Shown in pieces: positions 1 through 11,737 of a stretch of DNA of 64,000 bases. The first letter of the stretch is position 1. Each line of letters begins with the position of its first letter. The notes below the pieces were generated by a model. That model was not told the DNA's origin. It searched no databases and was given only the letters and a program-made list of their open reading frames with translations. The position numbers and the translations under genes were made by a program. The stretch is from Burkholderiales bacterium (GTDB lineage: Bacteria > Pseudomonadota > Gammaproteobacteria > Burkholderiales > Burkholderiaceae_A): NCBI GenBank assembly GCA_027486725.1, contig JAIXOP010000008.1, positions 91,369 to 155,368 on the forward strand, given 5' to 3'.

Positions 1-404
1 CGGCTGCGCAGCATGGCCAGGAATTCGTGCTCGGGAATGTGGGGGCCCAGCCGCATGGGCGTCGAATCGGCGTGGGCGATGTGCCTCTCGAGCTCATCCA
101 GGCTGTCCTTCAGTCGGGCGGCGTTGATGGCCGGGTTGTTGGCGAAGGCCTGCATGCGCGCCCGCTGGCGCTCGAGCTCCTGCAGCAGTTCCGTTTTCAC
201 ATCGCTGCGGCTGCCCAGAAGGTCGAGGAATTCAAAAAAGGCGACGAGCGTGGCCTCGTGCGAGGGCCGCCCGGAGAGGGCCGAAAGCGATCGAAGTCGG
301 CGCCCCAGACACTCAATCCGAAGAAGCATTCGCACCCGCTCATTGCAGGGGAACTCAAAGGTGCGGCCGGGGGAGGCCGACGCGGGCGCTGGGCTCAGGC
401 TCAT
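1..404 (-). CDS. zapD: Cell division protein ZapD (partial, C-terminus cut by window edge)
   Basis: ZapD bundles FtsZ filaments at the division ring in the cytoplasm. The 134 visible residues contain the family's opening block (FEFPCNERVRMLLRIECL, about residues 16-33), then FFEFLDLLGSRSDVKTELLQELERQ and the NPAIN stretch. The protein runs off the left edge, so roughly the last 100 or more residues are missing. The ATG at 404 gives a normal ZapD N-terminus after a short Pro/Ala-rich leader. A CATAAT hexamer lies at 413-418, only 8 bases before the ATG, with no clear Shine-Dalgarno sequence. The location beside coaE is the standard betaproteobacterial order. Confidence 0.9.
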   Translation of the reverse strand, partial: MSLSPAPASASPGRTFEFPCNERVRMLLRIECLGRRLRSLSALSGRPSHEATLVAFFEFLDLLGSRSDVKTELLQELERQRARMQAFANNPAINAARLKDSLDELERHIAHADSTPMRLGPHIPEHEFLAMLRS

Positions 405-435
405 GGGTGCCGATTATGACTCCGGCCGGTGGCAA

Positions 436-1104
436 TTAACCGTGGCCACGAAGACTTTTGCTCAATGCCGCGTGGCGCAGCGCCACAGCCTGCTCGAGAT
501 CCTGCGGGGTGCCGTCGTTGCTCAACAGCCAGTCGGCCGCCGCACGCCGCTGCGCGCGGGAGACCTGCCGCTGGAGGATCCCGCGCAGGACCTCGGGGGT
601 CATGCCCCGATCGGCTTCCCGCGCCATCACCCGCTGCCACTGCAGCGACTCCTCGAGGTCCAGGGCGCCGACGCTGGCAATGCCGGGGGGGCGCTCGAAC
701 CCTCGCGTCTCAAACCACAGGGGTACCACATACAACACGTATGGGTGGGCATAGGCCGATCCGTCGGCCCGACTCGGCGGCGATGAGAGCCGCAGATCGG
801 CGAGCTCTGCCACCTTGGGGTGCACGATCGATTCCAGAACCTCGCGGGCGGTGGGGTCGCGAAAGATCAGGTCGCGCATGGCCTGCCGCTGCAGGGCGCC
901 ACGGCCATCGGCCATCTGCGGTCCCCAGCGCGCAACGATGGCGGGCATGGCATCGCCTCCCGGTCCGGTGAGCTCGTGGCTGAGGTCGTCGGCATCCACG
1001 CTCCAGATCCCGAGGCGGGCGAAGGCGTCGCGCGCGCTGCTTTTGCCCGAGCCGATTCCCCCGGTGAGCACGACGCGCGCTGGCCGCGGCGGGTTCAGAG
1101 CCAT
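436..1104 (-). CDS. coaE: Dephospho-CoA kinase
   Basis: CoaE phosphorylates the 3'-hydroxyl of dephospho-CoA, the last step of coenzyme A synthesis. The P-loop GGIGSGKSS lies at residues 15-23 and is followed by VDADDLSHEL (about 36-45). RDPTAREVLESIVHP and the VVPLWFE segment are also family signatures. The 222 residues are slightly longer than the usual 200-206. The ATG at 1104 was chosen because the P-loop then sits at the normal distance from the N-terminus; the frame stays open upstream but is out of register with the family there. It overlaps the 3' end of the upstream prepilin-peptidase-like gene by 10 bases, suggesting one transcript. Confidence 0.96.
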   Translation of the reverse strand: MALNPPRPARVVLTGGIGSGKSSARDAFARLGIWSVDADDLSHELTGPGGDAMPAIVARWGPQMADGRGALQRQAMRDLIFRDPTAREVLESIVHPKVAELADLRLSSPPSRADGSAYAHPYVLYVVPLWFETRGFERPPGIASVGALDLEESLQWQRVMAREADRGMTPEVLRGILQRQVSRAQRRAAADWLLSNDGTPQDLEQAVALRHAALSKSLRGHG

Positions 1105-1811
1105 CGATCCATCCAGTGTGGCCAGAGCAGGTGCAAAAGGCCCGCCGCGATCAGGGCAGGGCCCAGGGGCAGGGGGGTGGTGCGCCCCCAGCCACGCAGC
1201 AGCATCCCCCCGACGACCACCGGCAGCATCAACACGGCGGCCACCAGCAGGGAGGCCACCGAGAGTATCGGGCCGACCCAGAGCACCAGGGCGCCGAGCA
1301 ACGCGAGGTCGCCACTGCCGAGCCCCAGGCGTGCCAGCCGGCTCTCGGGCAACAGCCAGAGCCAGATCCGCGGCAGGGCGCCGATGGCCAGAGCAAAGGC
1401 CAGCCAATCCCAGGGGAAGGGCCGCTGCGAGAGTGCGAGGGCGGTGGTGCCTGCAATGGCCAGGGCCAGGGTGAGGCCGTCGGGCAGAAGGTGGTGGCGC
1501 AGATCGATCTGTGCCAGGGCTACACCCAGCCCCAGATACACGGCCACCACGGGCCATGGCACCTCGGATGCTGGCAAGGCCAGAGAGATTGCGGCCGCAC
1601 CGAGGCCAGCGAGCCCTGCGGAGGCAACGGCAGAGCCTAGAGCCAGTGAAGATGCCAGCGAAGGTGCCGGCGAAGTGGTCAGTGAAGGGGCTGGCGAGGG
1701 AGAGGGATCGTCGGCGAGCCAGTAACGCGCCTCCCAAAGGCCCACCCGCAAGGCGACCCCAGCGACCAGCGCAGCCAGGCCAGCGGACAGGAGGATCGAG
1801 CTCACGGGCAT
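1095..1811 (-). CDS. pilD: Prepilin-peptidase-like protein, peptidase domain only (PilD family)
   Basis: PilD is the inner-membrane aspartic protease that trims type IV prepilins; full-length forms also N-methylate the product. Both catalytic aspartates of the peptidase half are visible, in [10 protein letters not shown] (about D103) and GSGD (about D168), among several hydrophobic segments. The protein has only 238 residues against about 280-290. The N-terminal part lacks both the CxxC zinc pairs and the GSFLNVVIHRLP-type motif, and carries a Pro/Ser-rich stretch (36-55) instead. pilB and pilC, which normally precede pilD next to coaE, are absent; a tRNA and ispB stand there. It may be a reduced working peptidase, a protease with another substrate, or a decaying gene. 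No Shine-Dalgarno is obvious at the ATG. Confidence 0.75.
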   Translation of the reverse strand: MPVSSILLSAGLAALVAGVALRVGLWEARYWLADDPSPSPAPSLTTSPAPSLASSLALGSAVASAGLAGLGAAAISLALPASEVPWPVVAVYLGLGVALAQIDLRHHLLPDGLTLALAIAGTTALALSQRPFPWDWLAFALAIGALPRIWLWLLPESRLARLGLGSGDLALLGALVLWVGPILSVASLLVAAVLMLPVVVGGMLLRGWGRTTPLPLGPALIAAGLLHLLWPHWMDRWL

Positions 1812-1843
1812 GTTCGGGGGGCAACGTGCCGATCAAGGCACCA

Positions 1844-1922
<79 letters not shown>

Positions 1923-1944
1923 ACCGACACCAACAGTGCTGGGC

Positions 1945-2997
1945 TTATTGATTTCGGGAAAGCACCAGCGACGCCAAGTCTAACAGGGAAGCCCTGACCG
2001 AGCCCTCAGCGGTGGATGCCAGGGCCTGTTGGGCGAGGGCCACCTCGCGCTCGGCCGCAAGCCGTGTCCGGGCCAGCGCATCCGATTGTCGAATGGTCTC
2101 GAGCACCCGCGACAGAGGCACCGACTCGGGCTCGGCGATGGCCTGGCGGATCATTGCCCGGTCGGCCGTGTTGGCGGCCTGCATGGCGTAGAGCAGTGGC
2201 AGGGTGGGCTTGCCCTCGCGCAGGTCGTCGCCCACATTCTTGCCCATGGCTGCCGCATCGCCCTCGTAGTCGAGCAGGTCGTCGGTGATTTGGAATGCTG
2301 TGCCCAGGTGTCGGCCGTAGGCGGCATAGGCCTCGCAGGTGGCCGGGGGAAGGTTGCGCACCACCGCGGGCAGAGCGCAGGCAGCCTCAAAGAGCTTGGC
2401 CGTTTTGAACCGAATCACTTCAAGGTATCGCTCCTCGGTGACATCCGGGTCTCCACAGTTGACGAGCTGCAGCACCTCGCCTTCGGCAATCACATTGGTC
2501 GCCTCGGCCAGGGTCTGCATCACCGGCATGCTGCCGATGTCGACCATCACCTGAAATGCCCGCGAATAGAGGAAATCGCCCACCAGAACGCTGGCGGCAT
2601 TGCCAAAGATCGCATTGGCCGTCTCGCGATTGCGGCGCAGGCCCGACTCGTCGACCACATCGTCGTGCAGCAGCGTGGCGGTGTGGATGAACTCGACCAC
2701 GGTTGCCAGCCGAATCGCCTCGGGATGTCCCTGGGCCGCACCCTCGGCCTGCCGAATGGCCTCATCGACCATCAGCACCAGCCGTGGCCGCAGGCGCTTG
2801 CCGCCGCTGTGGATGATGTAGTTGGCCACCTGCTCCACCAGAGCGACCTTGCTGCGCAGGGTCTCCTGGATGCAGCGGTCGACGGCGGCCATGCCCCGGG
2901 CCAGGGCGTCGTCCAGTGCAGACGCCGCCACGGCGGGAGTTGAAGTGCTCGCCGGAGGGCTCTGGAGGATGCGGGTGGGTGCGCTCACGCCCGCCAT
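1945..2997 (-). CDS. ispB: Octaprenyl/all-trans polyprenyl diphosphate synthase
   Basis: This enzyme extends farnesyl diphosphate with isopentenyl units to make the ubiquinone side chain. GGKRLRP (about 65-71), the first aspartate-rich motif DDVVD (112-116) and the second DDLLD (239-243) define the family. The 350 residues exceed the usual 320-325 by a low-complexity N-terminal leader of about 28 residues. The ATG at 2997 is preceded by GAGGTGA at good spacing on the minus strand, which supports this start. It is divergent from rplU, the conserved arrangement in proteobacteria. The exact chain length of the product cannot be read from the sequence. Confidence 0.93.
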   Translation of the reverse strand: MAGVSAPTRILQSPPASTSTPAVAASALDDALARGMAAVDRCIQETLRSKVALVEQVANYIIHSGGKRLRPRLVLMVDEAIRQAEGAAQGHPEAIRLATVVEFIHTATLLHDDVVDESGLRRNRETANAIFGNAASVLVGDFLYSRAFQVMVDIGSMPVMQTLAEATNVIAEGEVLQLVNCGDPDVTEERYLEVIRFKTAKLFEAACALPAVVRNLPPATCEAYAAYGRHLGTAFQITDDLLDYEGDAAAMGKNVGDDLREGKPTLPLLYAMQAANTADRAMIRQAIAEPESVPLSRVLETIRQSDALARTRLAAEREVALAQQALASTAEGSVRASLLDLASLVLSRNQ

Positions 2998-3023
2998 GCT
3001 ATCTCACCTCATTGGCGCCAGCC

Positions 3024-3051
3024 TGGACAATTGGGCTTGGCCCCGTATAAT
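3024..3051 (+). promoter_or_regulatory. Sigma-70 type promoter of rplU-rpmA
   Basis: TGGACA at 3024-3029 and a perfect TATAAT at 3046-3051 are separated by 16 bases, 84 bases upstream of the rplU start. It lies in the ispB/rplU divergent region and is the best sigma-70-like promoter in the window. Confidence 0.75.
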
Positions 3052-3134
3052 GCGGGGCTTGCCTGAAACCGGGTCTGAAAGCGCTGGCCGCCATGGCCGA
3101 GCCACCCCTTGTCGGCGAATGCAAAGGAAAATCC

Positions 3135-3464
3135 ATGTACGCAGTGATCAAAACTGGCGGAAAGCAGTATCGCGTCTCCGCTGGCATGACCCTCCGGGTC
3201 GAGACCCTGGCCGCCGAGCCGGGCCAAGAAGTGGTTCTGTCGGAAGTTCTCGCTCTGGGCGAGGGCGATTCGCTCCAGCTGGGCACCCCAATCCTCACCG
3301 GCGCCAGCGTGAAGGCCACCGTGAAGGCCCATGGCCGCGGCGATAAGGTTCGCATTTTCAAGCACCGCCGCCGCAAGCACTACGCCAAAACCCAAGGCCA
3401 TCGCCAAAACTACACCGAGATCGAGATCACCTCGCTCGTGCGTCCCGACGGCAGCGCTGCTTAA
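3135..3464 (+). CDS. rplU: 50S ribosomal protein L21
   Basis: L21 binds 23S rRNA in the large ribosomal subunit and neighbours L20. The protein begins [14 protein letters not shown], the invariant L21 opening, and contains the basic stretch [21 protein letters not shown], the usual RNA-binding region. At 109 residues it is close to the normal length of 103. The ATG at 3135 has AAAGGA about 8 bases upstream; an earlier in-frame ATG at 3093 would add non-family residues. It forms the conserved rplU-rpmA pair, followed by obgE and proB on the same strand, and is served by the promoter at 3024-3051. Confidence 0.98.
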   Translation: MYAVIKTGGKQYRVSAGMTLRVETLAAEPGQEVVLSEVLALGEGDSLQLGTPILTGASVKATVKAHGRGDKVRIFKHRRRKHYAKTQGHRQNYTEIEITSLVRPDGSAA

Positions 3465-3505
3465 GCGCTGAGTCCCAGACAGAACCCTATTAGGAGTCTT
3501 CCAAC

Positions 3506-6113
<2,608 letters not shown>

Positions 6114-6620
6114 GCCGCAAGCTCTTCGAGTGCGGCGCGGTAGACACCGCGCTTGAAGTCGATCACCGAATCCAGGGGCACAAAGAAATCGTGCCAGACC
6201 CAGTCGTCGAACTCGGGCTTTTCATTGCCGCCGCGCAGCGTGATGTCGGAATCCTGTCCGATGAGCCGCAGCAAAAACCAGATTTGCTTCTGACCCTTGT
6301 AAGTGCCGCGCCACTCGCGCCGAATCCACCGCTGGGGAACGGTGTAGTGCAGCCATTCCTGCGTGCGCGCGACCAGCTCCACATGCTTTGGCAAGAGGCC
6401 CGTCTCTTCGAGGAGCTCGCGGTACATCGCGTCGACGGGATCTTCTCCGTCGTTGATGCCGCCCTGAGGGAATTGCCAGGCCTGCTCGCGCACCCGCTTA
6501 CCCCAGAACACCTGGTGGTTCTGGTTGATCAGCACGATGCCCACGTTGGGGCGGAAGCCATGTTCGTCCAGCATAATTCGCCCATTATAAGAACCGCACC
6601 CCAGACCGAAAGAATTCGCA

Positions 6621-8345
6621 ATGCGCGCCTCCGCCTTTCACCTCCAGACCCTCAAAGAAGATCCTGCCGACGCTGAGGTGGCGAGCCAACGGCTCATGCT
6701 TCGTGCGGGCATGATTCGCCGTCTGGGGGCCGGAATCTACACGCTCATGCCCCTGGGCCTCCGGGTTCTGCGAAAAGTGGAAACGATCATCCGAGATGAG
6801 ATGGACCGCGCCGGTGCTCTGGAAGTTTCCATGCCCGTGGTCCAGCCCGCCGAGCTCTGGCAAGAGACCGGGCGGTGGGACAAGATGGGTGCTGAGCTGC
6901 TGCGCATCCAGGATCGGCACGGCCGGGATTTCGTGTTGCAGCCAACCTCCGAAGAGGTGGTGACCGACCTGGCGCGTCAGGAGCTGCGCAGCTGGCGGCA
7001 GCTGCCGCGCAACTTCTATCAAATTCAGACCAAGTTTCGCGATGAGCGCCGCCCGCGCTTTGGGCTGATGCGGGGCCGCGAATTCATCATGAAGGACGCC
7101 TACTCCTTCGATCGCGACGTGGCCTCGGCCGAGGCCTCCTACGACCGGATGTTCGAGACCTACTGCCGCATCTTCGATCGGCTGGGGCTCGAGTATCGCG
7201 CCGTCGCTGCCGACACGGGCGCCATCGGGGGCAGTCGGTCCCACGAATTTCAGGTGATTGCCGAGACGGGCGAAGACGCCATCGTCTATGCCCCTCAGGG
7301 GAGTTATGCCGCCAACATTGAGCTGGCCGCCTGCCTGCCGCCGCAGGGCAGTCGCCCGGCACCGGGCCAGGCGATGGTCGAGGTGGCGACCCCCGGCACC
7401 ACGGCCTGCGAATCCGTGGCGGCGTTGCTCGGCCTGCCCATCACCGCGATGGTGAAGTCGATGGTGGTGCGGACCCAGCACCCGACACAGCCCCTGGTGA
7501 TGGTGCTGCTGCGTGGCGACCACACTCTCAATGAGGTCAAGCTCGGCAAGCACCCCATGGTGGGCCCCGACTGGCGCATGGCCTCGGCCGAAGAGATTGC
7601 GTCGGGGCTCGGCGCACCGGTGGGCTATCTCGGCCCGGTCGGCATGGCGGGCCGTTGCCGCATCCTGGCCGACGATGCAGTGCGCATCCTGGCCGATGTC
7701 GTGGTGGGGGCCAACAAGCCCGATGCCCATTGGATGGGAGTGAATTTCGGCCGCGACCTGCCCGAGCCCGAGGCCTATGCCGACTTGCGCAATGCAGTGG
7801 CGGGGGATCCATCCCCCGATGGCCACGGCCACCTGGCCATTCAGCGCGGCATCGAGGTGGGTCATGTGTTCTATCTCGGCACCAAGTACTCCGAGGCGAT
7901 GGGCGCACGCTTTTTGAATGAGGCGGGTCAGCCCACCCCGATGGAGATGGGCTGTTATGGCATTGGGGTCAGCCGCATCCTGGGCGCCGCCATCGAGCAG
8001 GGCCACGACGAGCGCGGCATGGTCTGGCCCGCATCCATGGCTCCCTTTGAGGTGGTGATCTGCCCCATGGGGGCCGGCCGGTCGCCGCGCGTGGCCGAGG
8101 CCGCCGATGCGCTCTACCGCCAGTTGCGCGATGCGGGCATGGATGTGGTGCTCGACGATCGCGACGAGCGCCCCGGTGCGATGTTCGCCGATTGGGAACT
8201 GATCGGCGTTCCAGCCCGCGTGGTGGTCGGCGAGCGGGGGCTCGATGCCGGCACCTACGAGGTCACCGCCCGCCGTGGCCTGCAGCGCAGCGATCCCGCC
8301 GCGGCCGACATCGTCTCAGCGCTTTTTTCGATTCTTCGAGCCTGA
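6621..8345 (+). CDS. proS: Proline-tRNA ligase
   Basis: ProS charges tRNA-Pro in the cytoplasm. This is the bacterial-type class II enzyme, with the N-terminal catalytic block [30 protein letters not shown], the TSEEVVTDL and [24 protein letters not shown] motifs, and an inserted editing domain at about 230-390 containing MVKSMVVR. The catalytic core then resumes with [17 protein letters not shown] and ends in the anticodon-binding domain. At 574 residues it is full length. The gene is divergent from rppH and its 3' end overlaps the end of the convergent ffh gene by 30 bases. The same window carries a tRNA-Pro. Confidence 0.98.
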   Translation: MRASAFHLQTLKEDPADAEVASQRLMLRAGMIRRLGAGIYTLMPLGLRVLRKVETIIRDEMDRAGALEVSMPVVQPAELWQETGRWDKMGAELLRIQDRHGRDFVLQPTSEEVVTDLARQELRSWRQLPRNFYQIQTKFRDERRPRFGLMRGREFIMKDAYSFDRDVASAEASYDRMFETYCRIFDRLGLEYRAVAADTGAIGGSRSHEFQVIAETGEDAIVYAPQGSYAANIELAACLPPQGSRPAPGQAMVEVATPGTTACESVAALLGLPITAMVKSMVVRTQHPTQPLVMVLLRGDHTLNEVKLGKHPMVGPDWRMASAEEIASGLGAPVGYLGPVGMAGRCRILADDAVRILADVVVGANKPDAHWMGVNFGRDLPEPEAYADLRNAVAGDPSPDGHGHLAIQRGIEVGHVFYLGTKYSEAMGARFLNEAGQPTPMEMGCYGIGVSRILGAAIEQGHDERGMVWPASMAPFEVVICPMGAGRSPRVAEAADALYRQLRDAGMDVVLDDRDERPGAMFADWELIGVPARVVVGERGLDAGTYEVTARRGLQRSDPAAADIVSALFSILRA

Positions 8346-9815
8346 GGCCTTGCCGCCCAGGCCGGGCGCTCTGGGCAAGCCAGTCGGCATTCCGGGCATG
8401 CCACCGCCCAGGCCGGGCATGCCGCCACCCATGCCACCCATGCCACCCAGGCCGGGCAGCCCTGCGCCCATGCCGCGGCCCATCATGCCGCGCATGAGCT
8501 TGCCCAGGCCGCCCTTCTGCATCTTTTTCATCATGTCTTGCATCTGCTCGAACTGCCCGAGCATGCGGTTGACTTCCTGAACGGAGGTGCCGGAGCCTCC
8601 AGCAATCCGGCGCTTTCGGCTGGCCTTGATGAGCAGGTGGTCGCGCCGTTCGGCGGGGGTCATGCTGTCGATCATTCCCTGCATGCGCAGGATCCCTTGG
8701 TCAGCGCCCTGCAGGTCTGCGCCCTTGGCGGCGTTTTGCATTGCCGAGGGCAGATGATTCAGCAGGCTGCCCAGCCCACCCATGCTGCGCATCTGGCCGA
8801 GCTGAGAGCGAAAGTCTTCGAGTGTGAAGCGGGCGCCCGACTGCAGCTTCTCGGCCATCTTTTGGGCGGCCTTGGCGTCGACCGACTTCTGGGCCTGCTC
8901 CACGAGGGACAGGACATCGCCCATGCCCAGAATGCGTTGGGCGAACCGTTCGGCATCGAAGGCCTGGATGCCATCGATTTTTTCCGAAACACCAACAAAC
9001 TTGATGGGGCATCCGGTGACGGCCTTGACCGAGAGCACCGCGCCCCCGCGCGAGTCGCCATCCACCTTGGTGAGGACCACCCCCGTCAGGGGTAGGGCAG
9101 CCTTGAAGGCCTCGGCGGTGCGCACGGCATCCTGGCCCTGCATGGCATCCACCGTGAAGAGGGTCTCGATGGGCCTGAGGACCCCGTGGAGCTCTTGGAT
9201 CTCGGCCATCAGCTCCGCGTCGATGGCCAGGCGTCCGGCCGTGTCGACCAGCAGCACCTCGTGGAAGTGGGTCTTGGCCCAGGCCAGGGCTGCTCGTGCA
9301 ATGTCTGCGGGCTTCTGGTCGGGGCTGGAGGCGAAGAAGTCGCCGCCCGCCTGCTCGGTGACCCGGCGCAGCTGCTCGATGGCGGCAGGCCGGTAGACGT
9401 CGCAGGACACGGTGAGCACCTTCTTTTTGCGCTCGACGAGCCAGCGCGCCATCTTGCCCACGGAGGTGGTTTTTCCAGCACCCTGGAGTCCCGCCATCAG
9501 CACCACCGCCGGCGGCTGTGTGGCCAGGTTCAGGCCGATGTCGGCGCCGGAGCCGCCCATCAGGGCAACCAGCTCGCGGTGAACCACCCCCACCAGGGCC
9601 TGTCCCGGCGTGAGGCTGCCGACCACCGCCTCGCCCAGGGCCTTCTCGCGCACCGACTGGATGAATTGCTTGACCACGGGCAGCGCCACGTCGGCATCGA
9701 GCAGGGCGAGCCGAATCTCGCGCAGCATCTCGGCGGTGTTGGTTTCGGTGAGTCGGGCCTCGCCCCGGATGGTCTTCAGGGCGCGGTCAAAGCGCTCGGT
9801 CAGGCTGTTGAGCAT
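8316..9815 (-). CDS. ffh: Signal recognition particle protein Ffh
   Basis: Ffh binds 4.5S RNA and signal sequences of nascent membrane proteins and docks with FtsY. The N domain ([20 protein letters not shown]) is followed by the G domain with P-loop GLQGAGKTT (109-117), the DTAGR motif and [11 protein letters not shown]. The methionine-rich M domain includes [18 protein letters not shown]. The last 60 or so residues are a run of glycine/methionine/proline repeats ([15 protein letters not shown]), longer than in most homologues. The ATG at 9815 gives the canonical N-terminus; the frame is open further upstream. 499 residues. Confidence 0.97.
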   Translation of the reverse strand: MLNSLTERFDRALKTIRGEARLTETNTAEMLREIRLALLDADVALPVVKQFIQSVREKALGEAVVGSLTPGQALVGVVHRELVALMGGSGADIGLNLATQPPAVVLMAGLQGAGKTTSVGKMARWLVERKKKVLTVSCDVYRPAAIEQLRRVTEQAGGDFFASSPDQKPADIARAALAWAKTHFHEVLLVDTAGRLAIDAELMAEIQELHGVLRPIETLFTVDAMQGQDAVRTAEAFKAALPLTGVVLTKVDGDSRGGAVLSVKAVTGCPIKFVGVSEKIDGIQAFDAERFAQRILGMGDVLSLVEQAQKSVDAKAAQKMAEKLQSGARFTLEDFRSQLGQMRSMGGLGSLLNHLPSAMQNAAKGADLQGADQGILRMQGMIDSMTPAERRDHLLIKASRKRRIAGGSGTSVQEVNRMLGQFEQMQDMMKKMQKGGLGKLMRGMMGRGMGAGLPGLGGMGGMGGGMPGLGGGMPGMPTGLPRAPGLGGKASGSKNRKKR

Positions 9816-9838
9816 GGCTGCCGCCCGCTGCCGCAGGC

Positions 9839-9844
9839 TACACT
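9839..9844 (+). promoter_or_regulatory. -10-like hexamer 5 bases before the CcsA-like gene
   Basis: GGC followed by TACACT (9839-9844) ends 5 bases before the ATG at 9850. No Shine-Dalgarno sequence is visible in the gap. If this is a true -10 element, transcription would begin at or next to the start codon, giving a leaderless mRNA. The same GGCTACA(A/C)T context recurs before mpl and glcD. Confidence 0.4.
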
Positions 9845-9849
9845 TGGTT

Positions 9850-10719
9850 ATGGGTTCTTCATTGTATGGGCTTGCCGCCGACGGCACACTCGCCAGCAGG
9901 CTTGGCCTGGTGGCTGCGGCGATTGCCTCGGTCTCCTATGCGGCGAGTTTTTTGCTCGCCCGCCGACCGGCCGCCACCGCGGCCCGCCCCACCACCCTCA
10001 CGGCGCTGTTTGTATTGGCGGCAGCCGCGCACGGCGTGGCGCTGCTGCCCGAATGGCTGGCCGGTGCCGTTTTCTATTTTGGTTTTGCGCACGCCATCTC
10101 CTGGATGGTCTGGCTGGCGGCGCTGATTTGGCTGGTGGAGCGTGGTCCTGCGAGCGCCACGGCCGGCAAGACCCCCGATGCAGTTCGACACTGGCTCCTG
10201 GTGGCCTCGGCCGCACCGCTGCTGCCTCTGGTGTTCCCGGGCGTGGTCCAGCTCAGCGCCCAGTCCTGGATTTTTCGGCTGCACATCCTTCTGGCAATGG
10301 CGGCCTACTCCACCTTTGCCATCGCGGCCCTGCAGGGGCTGGTGATGCAGGCGCAGGAGCGTGCCCTGCATGTCCCGCGCAGCGGCCTCATCCAATGGCT
10401 GGGCAATCCCTCGTTGATGGAGCTCGATCGCCAGCTGGCCCGGACCATGGCTCTGGGCCTAGGGCTCCTCGTTCTGACCCTGGCCTCGGGGGTGGCGGTG
10501 AACCGCGCCTTGGGCCATGCCTGGCTCGTGCTCGACCACAAGACCGTCTTCACGCTGTTGACCACGGCCCTTGGTGGGGTGTTCTGGGCTGGGCGCCTGC
10601 TGCGCGGCTGGCGCGGCGGGGTCGCCGCCCGGTGCGCCGTGCTGGGGCTGGGCCTGCTGCTGCTGTCCTATGTGGGCAGCCGATTTGTGACTGAGGTCCT
10701 GCTGGCCCGCGCGGCCTAG
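9850..10719 (+). CDS. CcsA/YpjD-like inner-membrane cytochrome c assembly family protein
   Basis: This is a multi-pass membrane protein of the cytochrome c assembly family. The 289 residues hold about eight hydrophobic segments. Conserved-looking blocks are WIFRLHILLAMAAYSTFAIAALQGLVM and WLVLDHKTVFTLLTTALGGVFWAGR, with histidines that could be heme ligands. It resembles the YpjD/CorE group found beside ffh in many betaproteobacteria rather than CcmC of the cytochrome c operon; no other cytochrome c biogenesis gene is near. A role in heme handling is inferred from the family only. The ATG at 9850 lacks a Shine-Dalgarno but has a -10-like element just upstream. It lies divergent from ffh and 5 bases before the next gene. 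Confidence 0.8.
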   Translation: MGSSLYGLAADGTLASRLGLVAAAIASVSYAASFLLARRPAATAARPTTLTALFVLAAAAHGVALLPEWLAGAVFYFGFAHAISWMVWLAALIWLVERGPASATAGKTPDAVRHWLLVASAAPLLPLVFPGVVQLSAQSWIFRLHILLAMAAYSTFAIAALQGLVMQAQERALHVPRSGLIQWLGNPSLMELDRQLARTMALGLGLLVLTLASGVAVNRALGHAWLVLDHKTVFTLLTTALGGVFWAGRLLRGWRGGVAARCAVLGLGLLLLSYVGSRFVTEVLLARAA

Positions 10720-10724
10720 ATCCC

Positions 10725-10961
10725 ATGCTCGGAAAAATCATCCTCGCCCTCATCGCCCTGGGACTGGCCCTGTTCTTATTGCGGCGCGCTCTGGGCGGCA
10801 CCAAGCCCTCGGAGCCTGCCAGCAAGGCCCAGGACCCAGGCTATGTCCGACTGCGCTCGTGCCGCATCTGCGGGGCGCATGTGCCGCAGTCCGAGGCCAT
10901 CCTCCGAGGAGAGCACGCCTACTGCGGCATCGCCCACGCGCAGCAGGGCGAGTCCGAGTGA
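10725..10961 (+). CDS. PP0621-like small membrane-anchored zinc-ribbon protein
   Basis: The 78 residues begin with one hydrophobic helix (about 4-22, IILALIALGLALFLLRRAL). A short linker leads to a cysteine motif SCRICGAHVPQSEA (C46, C49) with a second pair at YCGIAH (C67, H71), consistent with a small zinc site in the cytoplasm. This layout fits the PP0621 family, which has no established function. It sits between the CcsA-like gene and ampD; its TGA overlaps the likely GTG of ampD as GTGA, so it is probably co-translated with ampD. Confidence 0.8.
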   Translation: MLGKIILALIALGLALFLLRRALGGTKPSEPASKAQDPGYVRLRSCRICGAHVPQSEAILRGEHAYCGIAHAQQGESE

Positions 10962-11530
10962 CGATCCTGTCGATGGCGGGCCTGGTCTTCCGGCCCTCCC
11001 CCCATGTGGATGCCCGCCCTGCGGGCCTGGAGGCGCCGGAGCTCGTGGTTCTGCATGGCATCAGCCTGCCCGAGGGCCGCTACGGCGGATCGGAGATCGA
11101 CGATTTGTTCATGGGCAGGCTCCTGCAGCCGCCCCTCGACCGCCCCGAGCTCGCCGACCTCGCGGGCCTGCGGGTGTCGAGCCATTTCTTGATCCGCAGG
11201 GGTGGGGCGACGGTCCAGTATGTGGACACTGCCCAGCGTGCCTGGCATGCCGGAGTCTCGTCGTTCGGTGGCCGGGAGCGCTGCAACGACTTCTCGATCG
11301 GCATCGAACTCGAGGGCTGCGACGCCGACGGCTATGAGGATCCGCAATACGCGGCGCTCGTGGCTCTGCTGCAGCGGCTGACCCAGGAGCACCCCTCGCT
11401 GCGGGCCATTGCCGGGCACTGCCACATCGCCCCAGGCCGCAAGACCGACCCGGGCCCGCACTTCGACTGGGGGCGGCTCGATTTGGCCCTGCGCAAAGCC
11501 GGGGTATCCCTGACCCCGCCCCAGCCGTAA
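10958..11530 (+). CDS. ampD: 1,6-anhydro-N-acetylmuramyl-L-alanine amidase AmpD
   Basis: AmpD is the cytoplasmic zinc amidase that strips stem peptides from anhydromuropeptides during peptidoglycan recycling, which indirectly sets AmpR-controlled beta-lactamase levels. Numbering from the ATG at 10973, the zinc ligands correspond to H28 (VVLHGISLP), H149 (AGHCHIAPGRKTDPG) and D159, and the catalytic glutamate to E112 (SIGIELEG). SPHVDARP and RCNDFSIG are also AmpD signatures. The GTG at 10958 is preferred because it overlaps the previous stop and gives a family-length N-terminus; the ATG at 10973 is the alternative. mpl and anmK elsewhere in the window belong to the same recycling pathway. Confidence 0.94.
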   Translation: MTILSMAGLVFRPSPHVDARPAGLEAPELVVLHGISLPEGRYGGSEIDDLFMGRLLQPPLDRPELADLAGLRVSSHFLIRRGGATVQYVDTAQRAWHAGVSSFGGRERCNDFSIGIELEGCDADGYEDPQYAALVALLQRLTQEHPSLRAIAGHCHIAPGRKTDPGPHFDWGRLDLALRKAGVSLTPPQP

Positions 11531-11599
11531 GAAAACCGCTCGGCCGACGGCATCCGAGGGCTTCCCCGAGCATTCCGTGCTTGGCAGATGGGCCTGGCG

Positions 11600-11646
11600 A
11601 TACTAGACTTAGTCAACGACCTTCAAAAAGTTACTAGACCTAGTAC
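11600..11646 (+). promoter_or_regulatory. Two NrdR-box-like palindromes upstream of nrdA
   Basis: ACTAGACTTAGT (11602-11613) and ACTAGACCTAGT (11633-11644) are near-identical palindromes whose centres are 31 bases apart, or three helical turns. Taken as 16-base boxes (11600-11615 and 11631-11646) they are separated by 15 bases, which is the classic spacing of paired NrdR boxes. They lie about 95-135 bases before nrdA, and nrdR itself is at 54443. The rest of the 11531-11737 gap contains a possible CATAAT -10 near 11679 and nothing else I can support. Confidence 0.75.
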
Positions 11647-11737
11647 ATTTCTAAGAGCTGTTGCGCTGGTTCCGTTGCATAATCCGCCCCCCGCCGTCAG
11701 CAGCCACATCACCCCTCGTCCACCGATCGGAGCCACC

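Noticed and set aside
1105..1836. Open extension upstream of coaE that would give a 466-residue protein
   Set aside because: The extra part lies over the prepilin-peptidase frame and is arginine/proline-rich without CoaE similarity; the P-loop is correctly placed from the ATG at 1104.
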